Shown here piece after piece: positions 15,544 through 24,290 of a stretch of DNA of 64,000 nucleotides; the first letter of the stretch is position 1, and each line of letters begins with the position of its first letter. The stretch is from NCBI RefSeq assembly GCF_900111175.1, contig NZ_FOGI01000001.1, positions 186,001 to 250,000 of the forward strand, in the 5' to 3' direction. Source of the DNA: Actinokineospora terrae (GTDB lineage: Bacteria > Actinomycetota > Actinomycetes > Mycobacteriales > Pseudonocardiaceae). Below the pieces are notes generated by a model, which worked only from the letters and a program-made list of their open reading frames with translations, was not told the DNA's origin and did no database searches. The translations under genes were made by a program, and so were the position numbers.

Positions 15544-16863
15544 GTGACCGGTACCGACAGCGGCCTGCTCGCCCCGGTGTGGGCCGGTGCCGAGGCCGCC
15601 GACCTGGTGACCGACGAGGCGTGGGTCGCCGCGATGGTCGAGGTCGAGGTGGCCCTGGCCCGCGCGCAGGCCGCGCTGGGCGTGATCCCCGAGCCTGCCG
15701 CCGAGGCCATCGCGGGCGCGGTCGCCGACATCGACGTGGTCGACCTGGCGGTGCGGTCCCGGGGCGGCGCGAACCCGGTCGTGGCGTTCGTCACCGCGTT
15801 CACCGCGTGCGTGCCCGAGGACGCCCGCGAGTACGTCCACCGCGGCGGCACCAGCCAGGACATCCTGGACACGGCGGCCATGCTGATCACCCGGCGCGTG
15901 TTCGCCGTGGTCGAGCGCGACCTGCTGCGCGTGGCCGAGGCGCTGGCGCGGCTGGCCGACGAGCACCGGCACTCGGTGATGGCCGGGCGGACCCTGACCC
16001 AGCACGCGGTGCCGGTCACCTTCGGGCTCAAGGCGGCGGGCTGGCTGTCGTCGGTGCTCGACGGGCTCGACCGGGTCCGCGCCGTAGTGCTGCCCGCCCA
16101 GCTCGGCGGCGCGGCGGGCACCCTGGCGTCCTATGTGGAGTACGCGGGAGACCCGGGGCACGGGCTAGTGCTGAGCGCGGAGTTCGCCTCGGTGCTGGGA
16201 CTGCCGGAGGCCGTCGTCCCGTGGCACGCGCTGCGCACGCCGTTCGTGGACATCGGGTCGGCGGCGACGGTGGTCACCGGCGTGCTGGGGAAGTTCGCGC
16301 TGGACGTGCAGGGGATGTCGCGCACCGAGGTGGGCGAGGTCGTCGAACCGTCCGCCGAGGGCAGGGGCGTGTCGTCGGCGATGCCGCAGAAGCGCAACCC
16401 GGTCCTGGCCACGTTGATCATGGCCGCCGCCCGGCAGGTCCCGCTGTACGCCACGGTCCTGGCGCAGTCGATGATCGCCGAGGACGAGCGCGCGCCGGGT
16501 GCGTGGCACGCCGAGTGGCAGCCGCTGCGCGAACTCTTGCGCTGCCTTGGCGGCGCCGCGTCGACCGCCGCGGAGTTGGCCGAGGGCCTGGAGGTCTTCC
16601 CCTCACGGCTGCGGGCGAACCTATCGCTGACCGGTGGCACTATCGTGTCCGAGCGCCTCAACGTCGCGCTTGCCCCTGTGTTGGGCAAGGTCGAGGCCAA
16701 GAAACTCCTGGCCCGCCTCTCCCGCTCACCCGACTTCTCCGAGGCCCTGCGCTCCGCCCCCGAACTGGCCTCCGTGGACGTCAACGCCCTCTTGGACCCA
16801 TCGGCCTATCTAGGCGCCACCAACGCCCTCATCGACAGGGCCCTATCGCGCCCCCGCTCATGA
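15544..16863 (+). CDS. CreD-like lyase (nitrosuccinate lyase candidate)
   Basis: 439-residue fumarase/aspartase-superfamily lyase, closest in style to 3-carboxy-cis,cis-muconate cycloisomerase/adenylosuccinate lyase. The superfamily signature is SSAMPQKRNPV; HRGGTSQDILDTA and GRTLTQHAVPVTFG supply the other active-site regions. CreD of the cremeomycin pathway belongs to this group and eliminates nitrous acid from nitrosuccinate, leaving fumarate. Adjacent placement to a CreE-like oxidase, outside any protocatechuate operon, is what argues for nitrite release rather than aromatic catabolism. The GTG start lies 8 bases after the CreE-like stop with GAGGAG between. The stop overlaps the DUF1992 start (ATGA). 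Confidence 0.75.
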   Translation: MTGTDSGLLAPVWAGAEAADLVTDEAWVAAMVEVEVALARAQAALGVIPEPAAEAIAGAVADIDVVDLAVRSRGGANPVVAFVTAFTACVPEDAREYVHRGGTSQDILDTAAMLITRRVFAVVERDLLRVAEALARLADEHRHSVMAGRTLTQHAVPVTFGLKAAGWLSSVLDGLDRVRAVVLPAQLGGAAGTLASYVEYAGDPGHGLVLSAEFASVLGLPEAVVPWHALRTPFVDIGSAATVVTGVLGKFALDVQGMSRTEVGEVVEPSAEGRGVSSAMPQKRNPVLATLIMAAARQVPLYATVLAQSMIAEDERAPGAWHAEWQPLRELLRCLGGAASTAAELAEGLEVFPSRLRANLSLTGGTIVSERLNVALAPVLGKVEAKKLLARLSRSPDFSEALRSAPELASVDVNALLDPSAYLGATNALIDRALSRPRS

Positions 16864-17324
16864 CCAAACGCAAACCCCCCGGCGTCAGCCCGGAGTCGTG
16901 GGTCGAAGCCCAAATCCGGGAAGCCACCAACCGCGGCGCCTTCGACAACCTCCCCGGCGCGGGCAAACCCCTCCCCAACCTGCACGACCCCCAAGCCTGG
17001 CTCACCGCCTACCTCCGCCGCGAGGGCGTGGAAACCGAGGCGCTGCTCCCCGAACCCCTCCGTCTCCGCAAGGAGATCGATCGCCTCCCGGACACCCTCC
17101 GCACCGCCCCCACCGAACGCGTCGTCCGCGAGGTGGTCGGTGACCTCAACACCCGAATCCGCACCTGGATGCGCAACGGCCAGGACACCCACTTCATCGT
17201 CCCCCTGGTAGACGAAGCCGAGGCCGTCGCCACCTGGCACACCACCCGACCAGTCGTGCCACCCGCTGCGCCGCCTTATCCGCCCGTGAAACGCCCTTGG
17301 TGGCGCCGCAAGGGGTCTAGTTAG
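16860..17324 (+). CDS. DUF1992 protein (DnaJ homologue subfamily C member 28-like)
   Basis: 154 residues. The conserved block WVEAQIREATNRGAFDNLPG, then GKPLP, is diagnostic of the DUF1992/DNAJC28 domain; a second conserved helix carries RTWMRNGQD. The C-terminus is Pro-rich and basic (PPYPPVKRPWWRRKG). No J-domain is present. Function is unknown in bacteria. ATG at 16860 overlaps the lyase stop, so it is co-translated with the nitrite genes, but the family is widespread and this is probably chance linkage at a cluster edge. Convergent with the TAXI gene, whose stop it overlaps. Confidence 0.88.
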   Translation: MTKRKPPGVSPESWVEAQIREATNRGAFDNLPGAGKPLPNLHDPQAWLTAYLRREGVETEALLPEPLRLRKEIDRLPDTLRTAPTERVVREVVGDLNTRIRTWMRNGQDTHFIVPLVDEAEAVATWHTTRPVVPPAAPPYPPVKRPWWRRKGSS

Positions 17325-18250
17325 CCTCGGAGGTCTCGGTACATGGCCGCTGCTGCTGGGTGTAAGGGCGCGGGGATGGTGTCTATGAGGGAGCGGACGT
17401 CGAGGTATTGGGTGCCTAGGGCTTGTTGGGGGACTAGGTGGGTGGCTTGGTCTACCAGGACGCGGACGGTGGTTCTGATGGTGGGGGTTGAGAGGGCGGG
17501 GTTGGGGACTAGGAGGTTGGGGACGCCGATTGTTGTGGTGGGGGTGGGGGAGCGGTAGGTGTTGGCGGGGATGGTTACCGCGTCGTAGACGGGGCCGTAG
17601 TGGGTTCTGAGGGTGGGGGCGTAGGCGGCTAGGTCTAGTAGGCGGATGCCGATGGCGTTGTCCAGGTCAGTGAGGGCTGGTGTGGGGAGGCCGCCGGACC
17701 AGAGGAGGGCTTGGACTCGGCCGTTGCGTAGGGCGGAAGTGGCGTCGGCTAGGGGGTGGTGGTCCACGATGACGGGGACGCCAGCGGTGGTGACCAGGCG
17801 TTCGCCGAAGAGGGCGGCGCCGGAGCCGGAGGCGCCGAGGGAGACGTGGTGGCCGGATAGGTCTGACAGGGCGTGGATAGGGCTATCGGCGCAGACGACG
17901 AGCTGCATGTAGTTCTCGTAGACCCGGCCCAGCGCTGTCAGAGCTATCGGCGAGTGGAACGGCGGCGAGCCCGCGCGGGCGGCAGCCAGAGTGTCGGCGA
18001 GGACCAAGCCCAGTTCCGCCTCACCAGCCGAGATCCGCGCGATGTTCATGACGCTCCCCAGCGTCTCCACCACCTCCACCCGCAGCTCGGGCTCCGCCGC
18101 GTTCATCTCCCCAGCCAACAACCGGGCGAACTCGACATAGAACCCACCCGCCTCCCCAGCGGCGATCCGCACCCGCCTGCTCGGCCCGGTGTAAGAGCAC
18201 CCGACCGCCCCCATCACGCCCAGTAGAAACCCGCGTCGAGACAGTCCCAT
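17321..18250 (-). CDS. TAXI-family solute-binding lipoprotein
   Basis: 309 residues. An N-terminal RRGF plus hydrophobic stretch ends in a lipobox (AVGC), so it is probably a lipoprotein, perhaps Tat-exported. The mature part (IAAGEAGGFYVEFARLLA, then ISAGEAELGLV) is typical of TAXI periplasmic binding proteins, which feed TRAP transporters with dicarboxylates or similar. No TRAP membrane genes are present; it is instead last in an operon with a sensor kinase, response regulator and MHS transporter, suggesting a ligand-sensing role. ATG 18250 is preferred; GTG 18253 and TTG 18256 are in frame. Confidence 0.8.
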   Translation of the reverse strand: MGLSRRGFLLGVMGAVGCSYTGPSRRVRIAAGEAGGFYVEFARLLAGEMNAAEPELRVEVVETLGSVMNIARISAGEAELGLVLADTLAAARAGSPPFHSPIALTALGRVYENYMQLVVCADSPIHALSDLSGHHVSLGASGSGAALFGERLVTTAGVPVIVDHHPLADATSALRNGRVQALLWSGGLPTPALTDLDNAIGIRLLDLAAYAPTLRTHYGPVYDAVTIPANTYRSPTPTTTIGVPNLLVPNPALSTPTIRTTVRVLVDQATHLVPQQALGTQYLDVRSLIDTIPAPLHPAAAAMYRDLRG

Positions 18251-18263
18251 CACCAAACCCCCA

Positions 18264-19604
18264 TCACGAACCTCCCGGGAGTACGACAGTCACCGCCAAC
18301 CCATGGGGCTCCGCCAGCGCGATCCGCAACTCACCGCCATAGGCCGTGACCAGCCGGTCCGCGATAGCAAGCCCCAAGCCCGACCCAGGCGCCGGGGACG
18401 CACGCCAGAACCGGTCAGTCAGCTTGGGTAGATCCTCCGGCTTCACCCCAGGGCCGTCATCGGTGACCGTAACGACCCCTGGTGGCCCTACCGACACGCG
18501 AACGGTCCCACCGGGCGCGTACTTGATGGCGTTGTCCAGCAACACATCCAGCACCTGAGCCAGATCCGACTCCGCACACGTCACCGGCACGCACGAGATC
18601 TCCTCCACCACGGTCACCCCCGCGCGATCAGCAGCGGGCAACCACGAGTCAACCCTGTCCTTGACCACCGCTCCCGCGTCGCATCTAGCGTCGAAACCAG
18701 CCGCCAACTCCGTTGCCGCTGTGTCGGCCGACGCCAACAAGAGCATCGAGTCGAGCAGCGACTCCAACCGGTCCAACTCCGCGACCATCGACGAGTACGT
18801 GATAACACCGTCCGCAGACACGCGCCCCGCCAACGAGTCCATCCGAAGTCGTAGTGCCGCCAACGGATTGCGCAGCTGGTGAGACGTATCCGCCACCAGC
18901 GCGCGCTGCCGGTGTGCCGACTCCGCCACCGCGTCCGACATCCGGTTGAACGACGCCGCCAGCCCGCGCAGCTCCGGCGGCCCCGAGGCGCGCGACACGT
19001 GCGCCCCCGGCGACCCGCCGCCGACCGCCCGCACCCCGCGCTCCAGCTCCGCCACCGGCCGCAACACCCACCTGGCCAGCAACAACGCCAGCGCCACGAA
19101 CGCCAGCGCCGCGCTCACCACCCCCGTCAGCACGATGCCCCACGACCCGCCGACATCAGCCGCCGCCCGATCCACACTGGACCGCAACGCGACCGCCCCG
19201 GTCACCCTGGTGCCGCTGCCCACCGGTCGCGCGAATAACACCGTGCCGGACGACCAAGGCAACACGTCCGGTGGTATTGACGCCGGCTGGTTACGCAACG
19301 CGGCATCTAGCGCTGCCTTCACCGCAGGCTCGTCAGCCCGCATCCCCGTCTCTAGCACCGGTGTACGCCTAGCGTCGATGACGACCACCGCGTCCCCATA
19401 GAGGTCCACATGTGCGCGAACCTCGGCGACGAGCCGCTCACCGCCAACCGACGCCAGTTCCGCGAACCGGTCCAGGTCGGCGGTACGGCCGAGCACGAAC
19501 CGCTGGGTGCGCTCGGCGGAGGTGCTGTGCAGCAACGGCCATGCGAGCCCGGCCAGCGCCGCCAGCGACAGCCCGAGCAGCACCAGCAGCAGGCGCCTGC
19601 GCAC
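18264..19604 (-). CDS. sensor histidine kinase
   Basis: 446 residues. Membrane segment 1 is at about 5-27, an extracytoplasmic domain of about 120 residues follows, then membrane segment 2 (about 155-178), a HAMP-like linker, the dimerisation domain with phospho-acceptor His242 in DTSHQLRNPLAAL, and the ATPase with N-box LDNAIKYAP, G1 DDGPG and G2 GSGLGLAIA. Its GTG start follows the response-regulator stop by one base. The extracytoplasmic domain could read solute or the TAXI lipoprotein encoded downstream. Confidence 0.92.
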   Translation of the reverse strand: MRRRLLLVLLGLSLAALAGLAWPLLHSTSAERTQRFVLGRTADLDRFAELASVGGERLVAEVRAHVDLYGDAVVVIDARRTPVLETGMRADEPAVKAALDAALRNQPASIPPDVLPWSSGTVLFARPVGSGTRVTGAVALRSSVDRAAADVGGSWGIVLTGVVSAALAFVALALLLARWVLRPVAELERGVRAVGGGSPGAHVSRASGPPELRGLAASFNRMSDAVAESAHRQRALVADTSHQLRNPLAALRLRMDSLAGRVSADGVITYSSMVAELDRLESLLDSMLLLASADTAATELAAGFDARCDAGAVVKDRVDSWLPAADRAGVTVVEEISCVPVTCAESDLAQVLDVLLDNAIKYAPGGTVRVSVGPPGVVTVTDDGPGVKPEDLPKLTDRFWRASPAPGSGLGLAIADRLVTAYGGELRIALAEPHGLAVTVVLPGGS

Positions 19605-19605
19605 C

Positions 19606-20265
19606 TCAGGCCTCCAGGCGGAAGCCGAACCCGCGGATGGTGCGCACCAGGTCGGGGCGACCCAGCTTCGCCCGCAGCGCGGCCAGGTGCACGTCCAACG
19701 ACCGCGACACCGCCAGGTACGCGTCGCCCCACACCTCGTCGAGCAACTGCTGCCTGCTCACCGCCACGCCCGCGTGCCGCGCCAGCACCGCCAGGATCTC
19801 GAACTCCAGGTTGGTCAGCGCGATCGCCGCACCCGCCACCGACACCCGCCGCGCGTCCAGGTCGACCGTCACGTCGTCGACCTCGACCACCCCAGGGCGG
19901 ACGCCCTCGGCGGCGAGAGCGCGCCGGGTCACCGCCTCGATCCTGGCCAGCAGCTCGATCAGCCGCACCGGCTTCACCAGGTAGTCGTCGGCGCCCAGGC
20001 GCAGGCCGCGCACGACGGTCCGCTCGTCGCCGTGCGCGGTCATCACCACCACCGGCGTCGAGGCGAGCCTGCGCAGCTTGCGCAGCACCTCCAGCCCGTG
20101 GATGTCGGGCAGCCCCAGGTCGAGCAGCACCATGTCGGCGTCGCGGTGCCGGATCAGCGCGTCGGCGCCCCGGGTGACCCGCTCCACGGGGTGCCCGTGC
20201 GCGGTCAGCACGTCGTTGACCGCGGCGGCCACGCCGTCGTCGTCCTCGACCAGCAGCACGCGCAT
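19606..20265 (-). CDS. OmpR-family response regulator
   Basis: 219 residues: receiver domain starting MRVLLVEDDDG, phospho-acceptor Asp49 in VLLDLGLPD, Lys in VKPVRLIELL, and a C-terminal winged helix ending RTIRGFGFRLEA. The true start is ATG 20265, two bases after the transporter stop; a long upstream frame is a shadow. It works with the kinase encoded next and probably controls the transporter operon itself. Confidence 0.93.
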   Translation of the reverse strand: MRVLLVEDDDGVAAAVNDVLTAHGHPVERVTRGADALIRHRDADMVLLDLGLPDIHGLEVLRKLRRLASTPVVVMTAHGDERTVVRGLRLGADDYLVKPVRLIELLARIEAVTRRALAAEGVRPGVVEVDDVTVDLDARRVSVAGAAIALTNLEFEILAVLARHAGVAVSRQQLLDEVWGDAYLAVSRSLDVHLAALRAKLGRPDLVRTIRGFGFRLEA

Positions 20266-20267
20266 CG

Positions 20268-21557
20268 TCAGTCCCGGTCCTCGAGCGGCGAGTCGGCGGA
20301 GGTCTCGCCCATCACCGAGTAGACCACGAGCGAGACCAGCACACACCCCGCCACGTAGTAGAAGAACACCGACTCGTGCCCGGCCTGCTTGAGCCAGAGC
20401 GCGATGTACTCGGCGGTGCCGCCGAAGATGGCCACCGTGAGCGCGTAGGGGAGACCGACGCCGAGCGCCCGGATCTTCGTGGGGAACAGCTCTGCCTTCA
20501 CGATCGCGTTGATGGAGGTGTAACCGGTGACGATGACGAGCGCGCCCAACATGAGCAGGAACGCGAAGACGGGCTGACTGGTCCCAGCGAGCGCGGTCAG
20601 AAGAGGCACCGTGCACAGCGTGCCGAGAACGCCGAAGCCCAGCAACAGTGGCCTACGCCCGATCTTGTCCGACAGCGCCCCTGCGAGCGGTTGCAGCACT
20701 ACGAACACGGCGAGCGCCAGGAAGTTGATCCAGGCCACCGTGCTCTTATCGATGTGACTGGTGTTCACCATGAACTTCTGCAGATAGGTCGTGTAGGTGT
20801 AGAACGCGACCGTGCCGCCCAAGGTGAGACCCACGACCAGCAGGCACGACCTCGGATGGCGCAAGAGGGCCTTGATCGTCCCGCGGGTCTCGTTACCGCG
20901 CTCAGCCTCGAAACTCGGCGACTCGTCCATCGTGCGCCGCAGCCACATGACGACTAGAGCCCCGAGCGCGCCCACGCCGAACGCGATGCGCCAGCCCCAC
21001 GAGTCCATCTGTGCGGGGGACAGCACGTTCTGCAGCACGATCTGCAACCCGAGCGCGGTGAGCTGGCCCGCGGTGAGGGTGACGTACTGGAAGCTGGAGA
21101 AGAACCCGCGCCGCCCCTTGGCCGCCATCTCCGACAGGTACGTCGCCGAGGTGGCGTACTCGCCGCCCACCGACAGCCCCTGCAACAACCGCGCCAACAC
21201 CAGGATGATCGGCGCGGCCACTCCGATCGTGGCATAACCGGGCGTGAGCGCGATCATCAGCGACCCCAGCGCCATCAGTGTCACCGACACCGTTAGCGCT
21301 AACCGCCGCCCGAACCGGTCGGCGAACCGCCCCAGCAGCCACCCACCGATCGGCCGCATCAGGAACCCCACCGCGAACACCGCGGCCGTGTTCAGCCACT
21401 GCGCCGTCTGGTCGCCCTTCGGGAAGAAGGTCGACGCGAAGTAGATCGAGAACGCGGTGTAGGCGTACCAGTCGTACCACTCGATCAGGTTGCCGATGGA
21501 CCCCTTGGCGATGTTCGACAGCACCCGCCGGTCCGCGGCCCGCTCCGTGACTGCCAT
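20268..21557 (-). CDS. MHS-family MFS transporter (alpha-ketoglutarate/dicarboxylate permease-like)
   Basis: 429 residues with 12 predicted membrane segments. The metabolite:H+ symporter features are present: GNLIEWYDWYAY at the N-terminus, GRFADRFGRR between segments 2 and 3, and LLQGLSVGGEYATSATYLSE. Members import alpha-ketoglutarate, citrate, proline/betaine or similar. First gene of an operon with response regulator, kinase and TAXI lipoprotein, which fits two-component-controlled uptake of an organic acid. A GGGAGGGG ribosome site precedes ATG 21557. The perfect palindrome GTTAGCGCTAAC lies inside the gene. Confidence 0.88.
   Translation of the reverse strand: MAVTERAADRRVLSNIAKGSIGNLIEWYDWYAYTAFSIYFASTFFPKGDQTAQWLNTAAVFAVGFLMRPIGGWLLGRFADRFGRRLALTVSVTLMALGSLMIALTPGYATIGVAAPIILVLARLLQGLSVGGEYATSATYLSEMAAKGRRGFFSSFQYVTLTAGQLTALGLQIVLQNVLSPAQMDSWGWRIAFGVGALGALVVMWLRRTMDESPSFEAERGNETRGTIKALLRHPRSCLLVVGLTLGGTVAFYTYTTYLQKFMVNTSHIDKSTVAWINFLALAVFVVLQPLAGALSDKIGRRPLLLGFGVLGTLCTVPLLTALAGTSQPVFAFLLMLGALVIVTGYTSINAIVKAELFPTKIRALGVGLPYALTVAIFGGTAEYIALWLKQAGHESVFFYYVAGCVLVSLVVYSVMGETSADSPLEDRD
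21292..21303. repeat. dispersed palindrome GTTAGCGCTAAC (TAGCGCTA core)
   Basis: Perfect 12-bp palindrome inside the MHS transporter gene. Its TAGCGCTA core recurs at 30611-30618, 35569-35576, 38957-38964, 48987-48994 and 49347-49354, always inside genes of unrelated function. This is more than expected for an A/T-containing octamer in DNA this GC-rich. Confidence 0.6.
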
Positions 21558-21662
21558 GTCCCCTCCCGTGGATCAGGTGATCGGGACCACAGTGCGGGGA
21601 GTAGTCGGCGGTCGACAAGGCGTCGCCGGGCAACCTTACAGTCCCTTAGGGCGAGCAGGTCT

Positions 21663-21694
21663 TCAGGACGAGCGGGCCCTCAGGACGAGCGGGC
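21663..21694. repeat. 15-bp tandem duplication at the LuxR 3' end
   Basis: TCAGGACGAGCGGGC occurs at 21663-21677 and 21680-21694. The right copy contains the stop and last codons of the LuxR gene (minus strand); the left copy lies just beyond the stop. Likely a replication-slippage duplication. Confidence 0.75.
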
Positions 21695-24220
21695 GGCGAG
21701 CCGCTGGGCCACGCCCATCCGGGACTTCACGCCCAGCTTGGTGAACACCCGCGCCAGGTGTCCCTCCACGGTCTTGCGGCTCAGGAACAGCCGGGTCGCG
21801 ACCTCGCGGTTGGTCAACCCGGTCGCCACCAGCTCGGCGATCTCCAGCTCGCGCCCGGACAGCGCCTCCACCGTCCCGTGTGGACGGCGCGGCCGAGGTG
21901 CCCGTGCGCCCAACCTGGTCTCGGTAAGCCGAACGCGCGTCGACAGCCAGGTCGCCCCACACGCCAGGTAGCCCTCTTTGGCCTTGCCCAACTCCACGCG
22001 CGCGGTGCCTAGATCGCCCCCGGCGGCTAGATGCTCGGCCAGCAACTCCCTGGCTCGTGCCTGCCGGACCGGTCCGCCGGTGATAGCGCGGACTGCCTCG
22101 TCCCTGGCAGCGGCGGACAGCCCTAACGCCGCGAACACGTGCGACCGGGCGTAGTGGCCGCTCGCGCTGCCCCGCGACACCGCTTCCTCGGCGAACCCGG
22201 CCGCTTCATCGACCCGGTCGAGACCCACCAGCGCGACCGCGAGGTGAGCCGCCCACGTCCCCCGGTCCCGCCCGCTGGCCCGGCCGAGGTCGGTGCCGAC
22301 CGCGTCCGCGATGTGCCGCACACAGGCCGCGTAGTCGCCCGCGACCAGGTGTGACTCCGCGACCGCGAGACCCGCGATCTCGCCCCACCACGGCGACCGG
22401 GGCGCGGGGACGGCCGCCAGCGCCTCTTCCGGCCCGTTCTGCCACAACACCGCCGACAGCTCGACCGCGGCGGCCAACGCCGCGAGCTCCGCGCTGCCCA
22501 TGTCCGTCGCGACCGCGCGCGCTTCCGCGCAACTGGTGCGGACCCGGTCGAGGTGACCGGACCGCAGGGCCAGCGCCGCGTCGACGGCCAGCAACTCCGG
22601 CACGCTCGACCGGCGCCCCGTCCCGCGGGCGATGTCGAGCCCGCGCCGCACGTGCCTGGCGGCCTCGGCGGACCGGTCCAGCGCCAGCTCCACCCAGGCC
22701 AGGCCCGCCAGGTGGTCGCCGACCGCGGCGTCCGGCAGGCCGTCCACCAACCGGACCGCGGCCCACGGGTCGTGGCCGTTCTCCTTGGTACCCGCCTCAT
22801 CGCCCGCGTCGCCGCGCAGCCCGGTGCGCACCGCGGCCAGCGCCACCAGGACATGACCCGCGACCTCGTCGCCCTCGGCAATGGCCCTACGCGCGTGGAC
22901 GACGCAGCTCTCGGTGTCGTCGAGCAGGACCGCGATCGCCGCGCGTTCGGCGGCAGTGCCCGGAGTGTCGGCTCTAGCGAGTAGAGCCTCTGCCTCGGTG
23001 TACCGGCCTAATAGCCGTTCAGTGCGCGCACAGGCGCGAACCACCTCGGGCTCATCCTTCGTCGCCAAGGCTTGGTGCAGGACGTCCCGCGCGCGGGTCA
23101 GGTCACCGCCGAGACCTAGGGCGCGACCTAGCAGCGGCACGAGTCGCTCACCCGCGCCGTGCGGCAGTATCTGCATCGCCCGGTCCACCCACCGCGCGGC
23201 GGTCGCGGGCGAGGAGTCGAGTACTACCTCGGCGGCACTGGCCAGGGTCGCGGCAGCGGCGACATCGCCGTACGTGGCCGTGCGGGCGGCGTGGAATGCC
23301 TGGAGCGGCAACGGCCCGCCCTTGGCGCGCAGGTACTTACCCGCGCGACGATGCGCCGCCGTCCGCCAGGTGACACCGGCGGACTGGTAGGCAGCCGCCC
23401 GGACCAACTGATGCCGGAACGCGATCCGTGAGCCGTGCGCGCGCACAAGTCCGATCGCGACAAGGTCGTCGAGCGCGCGCAGCACGACTGCCTCCGGTAT
23501 CCCCGCCGCCCGAACAACGACGTCGAGATCCGCAGGGGCGCCGGAGGCTGCTACCGCGTACGCGACCTCCCGCTGTACCTCGTCCAACGCGAGAACCTCA
23601 CTCGCGGCGACCGCGAGCACCGCGTCCGGAAGAGGAGTCTCGCCGAGTCCACGCGGGTCGATCGCCGAGAGCACCACCTCCGGCGATACCCCTGCCAGAG
23701 CCGAGAGGAAGAGAGGATTACCGCCGCTGGCGGCGACTAGCTGCGCGCAGACATGGCGCGGCGTACCGGGCATGAGCGCGGCTACAGCGGACGTGTCCAA
23801 CGGTCCGGGGGACAGGCGCGTCACCTGCCACGGCGACCGCGCCAACGCGGCGGGCAGCCACTGGCAGCCGTCGCGGTACGCCAACGCCACGAGCACCGGA
23901 CCGGACGGCGGGACCCGCAGCAGCGATTCCAGCCATTCCGCCCATTTCACGGCGTGCGCGTCATCAATCACCAGCACCGCCGGGGAATGCTCGGAGATCC
24001 GTTCGCTCGGCGGTCGAGACACCTCGGCGAATCGCACCGGCAGGCCCGCGGAATCGGCGGCCGCGGCCAGTTCGGCGAGCAGCCTGGTTTTGCCCGCGCC
24101 CGGCTCCCCGTGCACCGCCACCACCAGCGACTGCCCCGCGACCAGCGCGTCGAGTGACCGCCGGAGTGCGGAAAGTTCCTGCTCGCGACCGGCGAGGGGC
24201 TCGCGAGCGGGTCTGCCCAT
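21680..24220 (-). CDS. large ATP-binding LuxR-family regulator (LAL-like)
   Basis: 846 residues. An N-terminal STAND-type ATPase has Walker A GEPGAGKT (38-45) and Walker B-like VLVIDDAH (about 83-90). A long helical, TPR-like middle follows, then a C-terminal LuxR HTH (about 785-846) with LSGRELEIAELVATGLTNRE and FLSRKTVEGHLARVFTKLGV. Such regulators commonly activate secondary-metabolite operons. It lies 70 bases downstream of the third condensation-like gene on the same strand, so it may be co-transcribed and may control the cluster. Confidence 0.9.
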   Translation of the reverse strand: MGRPAREPLAGREQELSALRRSLDALVAGQSLVVAVHGEPGAGKTRLLAELAAAADSAGLPVRFAEVSRPPSERISEHSPAVLVIDDAHAVKWAEWLESLLRVPPSGPVLVALAYRDGCQWLPAALARSPWQVTRLSPGPLDTSAVAALMPGTPRHVCAQLVAASGGNPLFLSALAGVSPEVVLSAIDPRGLGETPLPDAVLAVAASEVLALDEVQREVAYAVAASGAPADLDVVVRAAGIPEAVVLRALDDLVAIGLVRAHGSRIAFRHQLVRAAAYQSAGVTWRTAAHRRAGKYLRAKGGPLPLQAFHAARTATYGDVAAAATLASAAEVVLDSSPATAARWVDRAMQILPHGAGERLVPLLGRALGLGGDLTRARDVLHQALATKDEPEVVRACARTERLLGRYTEAEALLARADTPGTAAERAAIAVLLDDTESCVVHARRAIAEGDEVAGHVLVALAAVRTGLRGDAGDEAGTKENGHDPWAAVRLVDGLPDAAVGDHLAGLAWVELALDRSAEAARHVRRGLDIARGTGRRSSVPELLAVDAALALRSGHLDRVRTSCAEARAVATDMGSAELAALAAAVELSAVLWQNGPEEALAAVPAPRSPWWGEIAGLAVAESHLVAGDYAACVRHIADAVGTDLGRASGRDRGTWAAHLAVALVGLDRVDEAAGFAEEAVSRGSASGHYARSHVFAALGLSAAARDEAVRAITGGPVRQARARELLAEHLAAGGDLGTARVELGKAKEGYLACGATWLSTRVRLTETRLGARAPRPRRPHGTVEALSGRELEIAELVATGLTNREVATRLFLSRKTVEGHLARVFTKLGVKSRMGVAQRLAARSS

Positions 24221-24290
24221 CCGCCACCCCCAGTATCGCTAATCGAAAGGCGGAATCGCCGATCTCGATTGTCGATCTTAGGTTACCGCG

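Noticed and set aside
15544..16863. Lyase as PcaB of protocatechuate breakdown or as purB
   Set aside because: No pca or pur genes are near and it follows a CreE-like oxidase directly; sequence alone does not fully exclude it.
16860..17324. DUF1992 gene as a functional member of the nitrite module
   Set aside because: Coupled to the lyase by ATGA, but the family is widespread and usually unlinked to such genes; most likely chance at the cluster edge.
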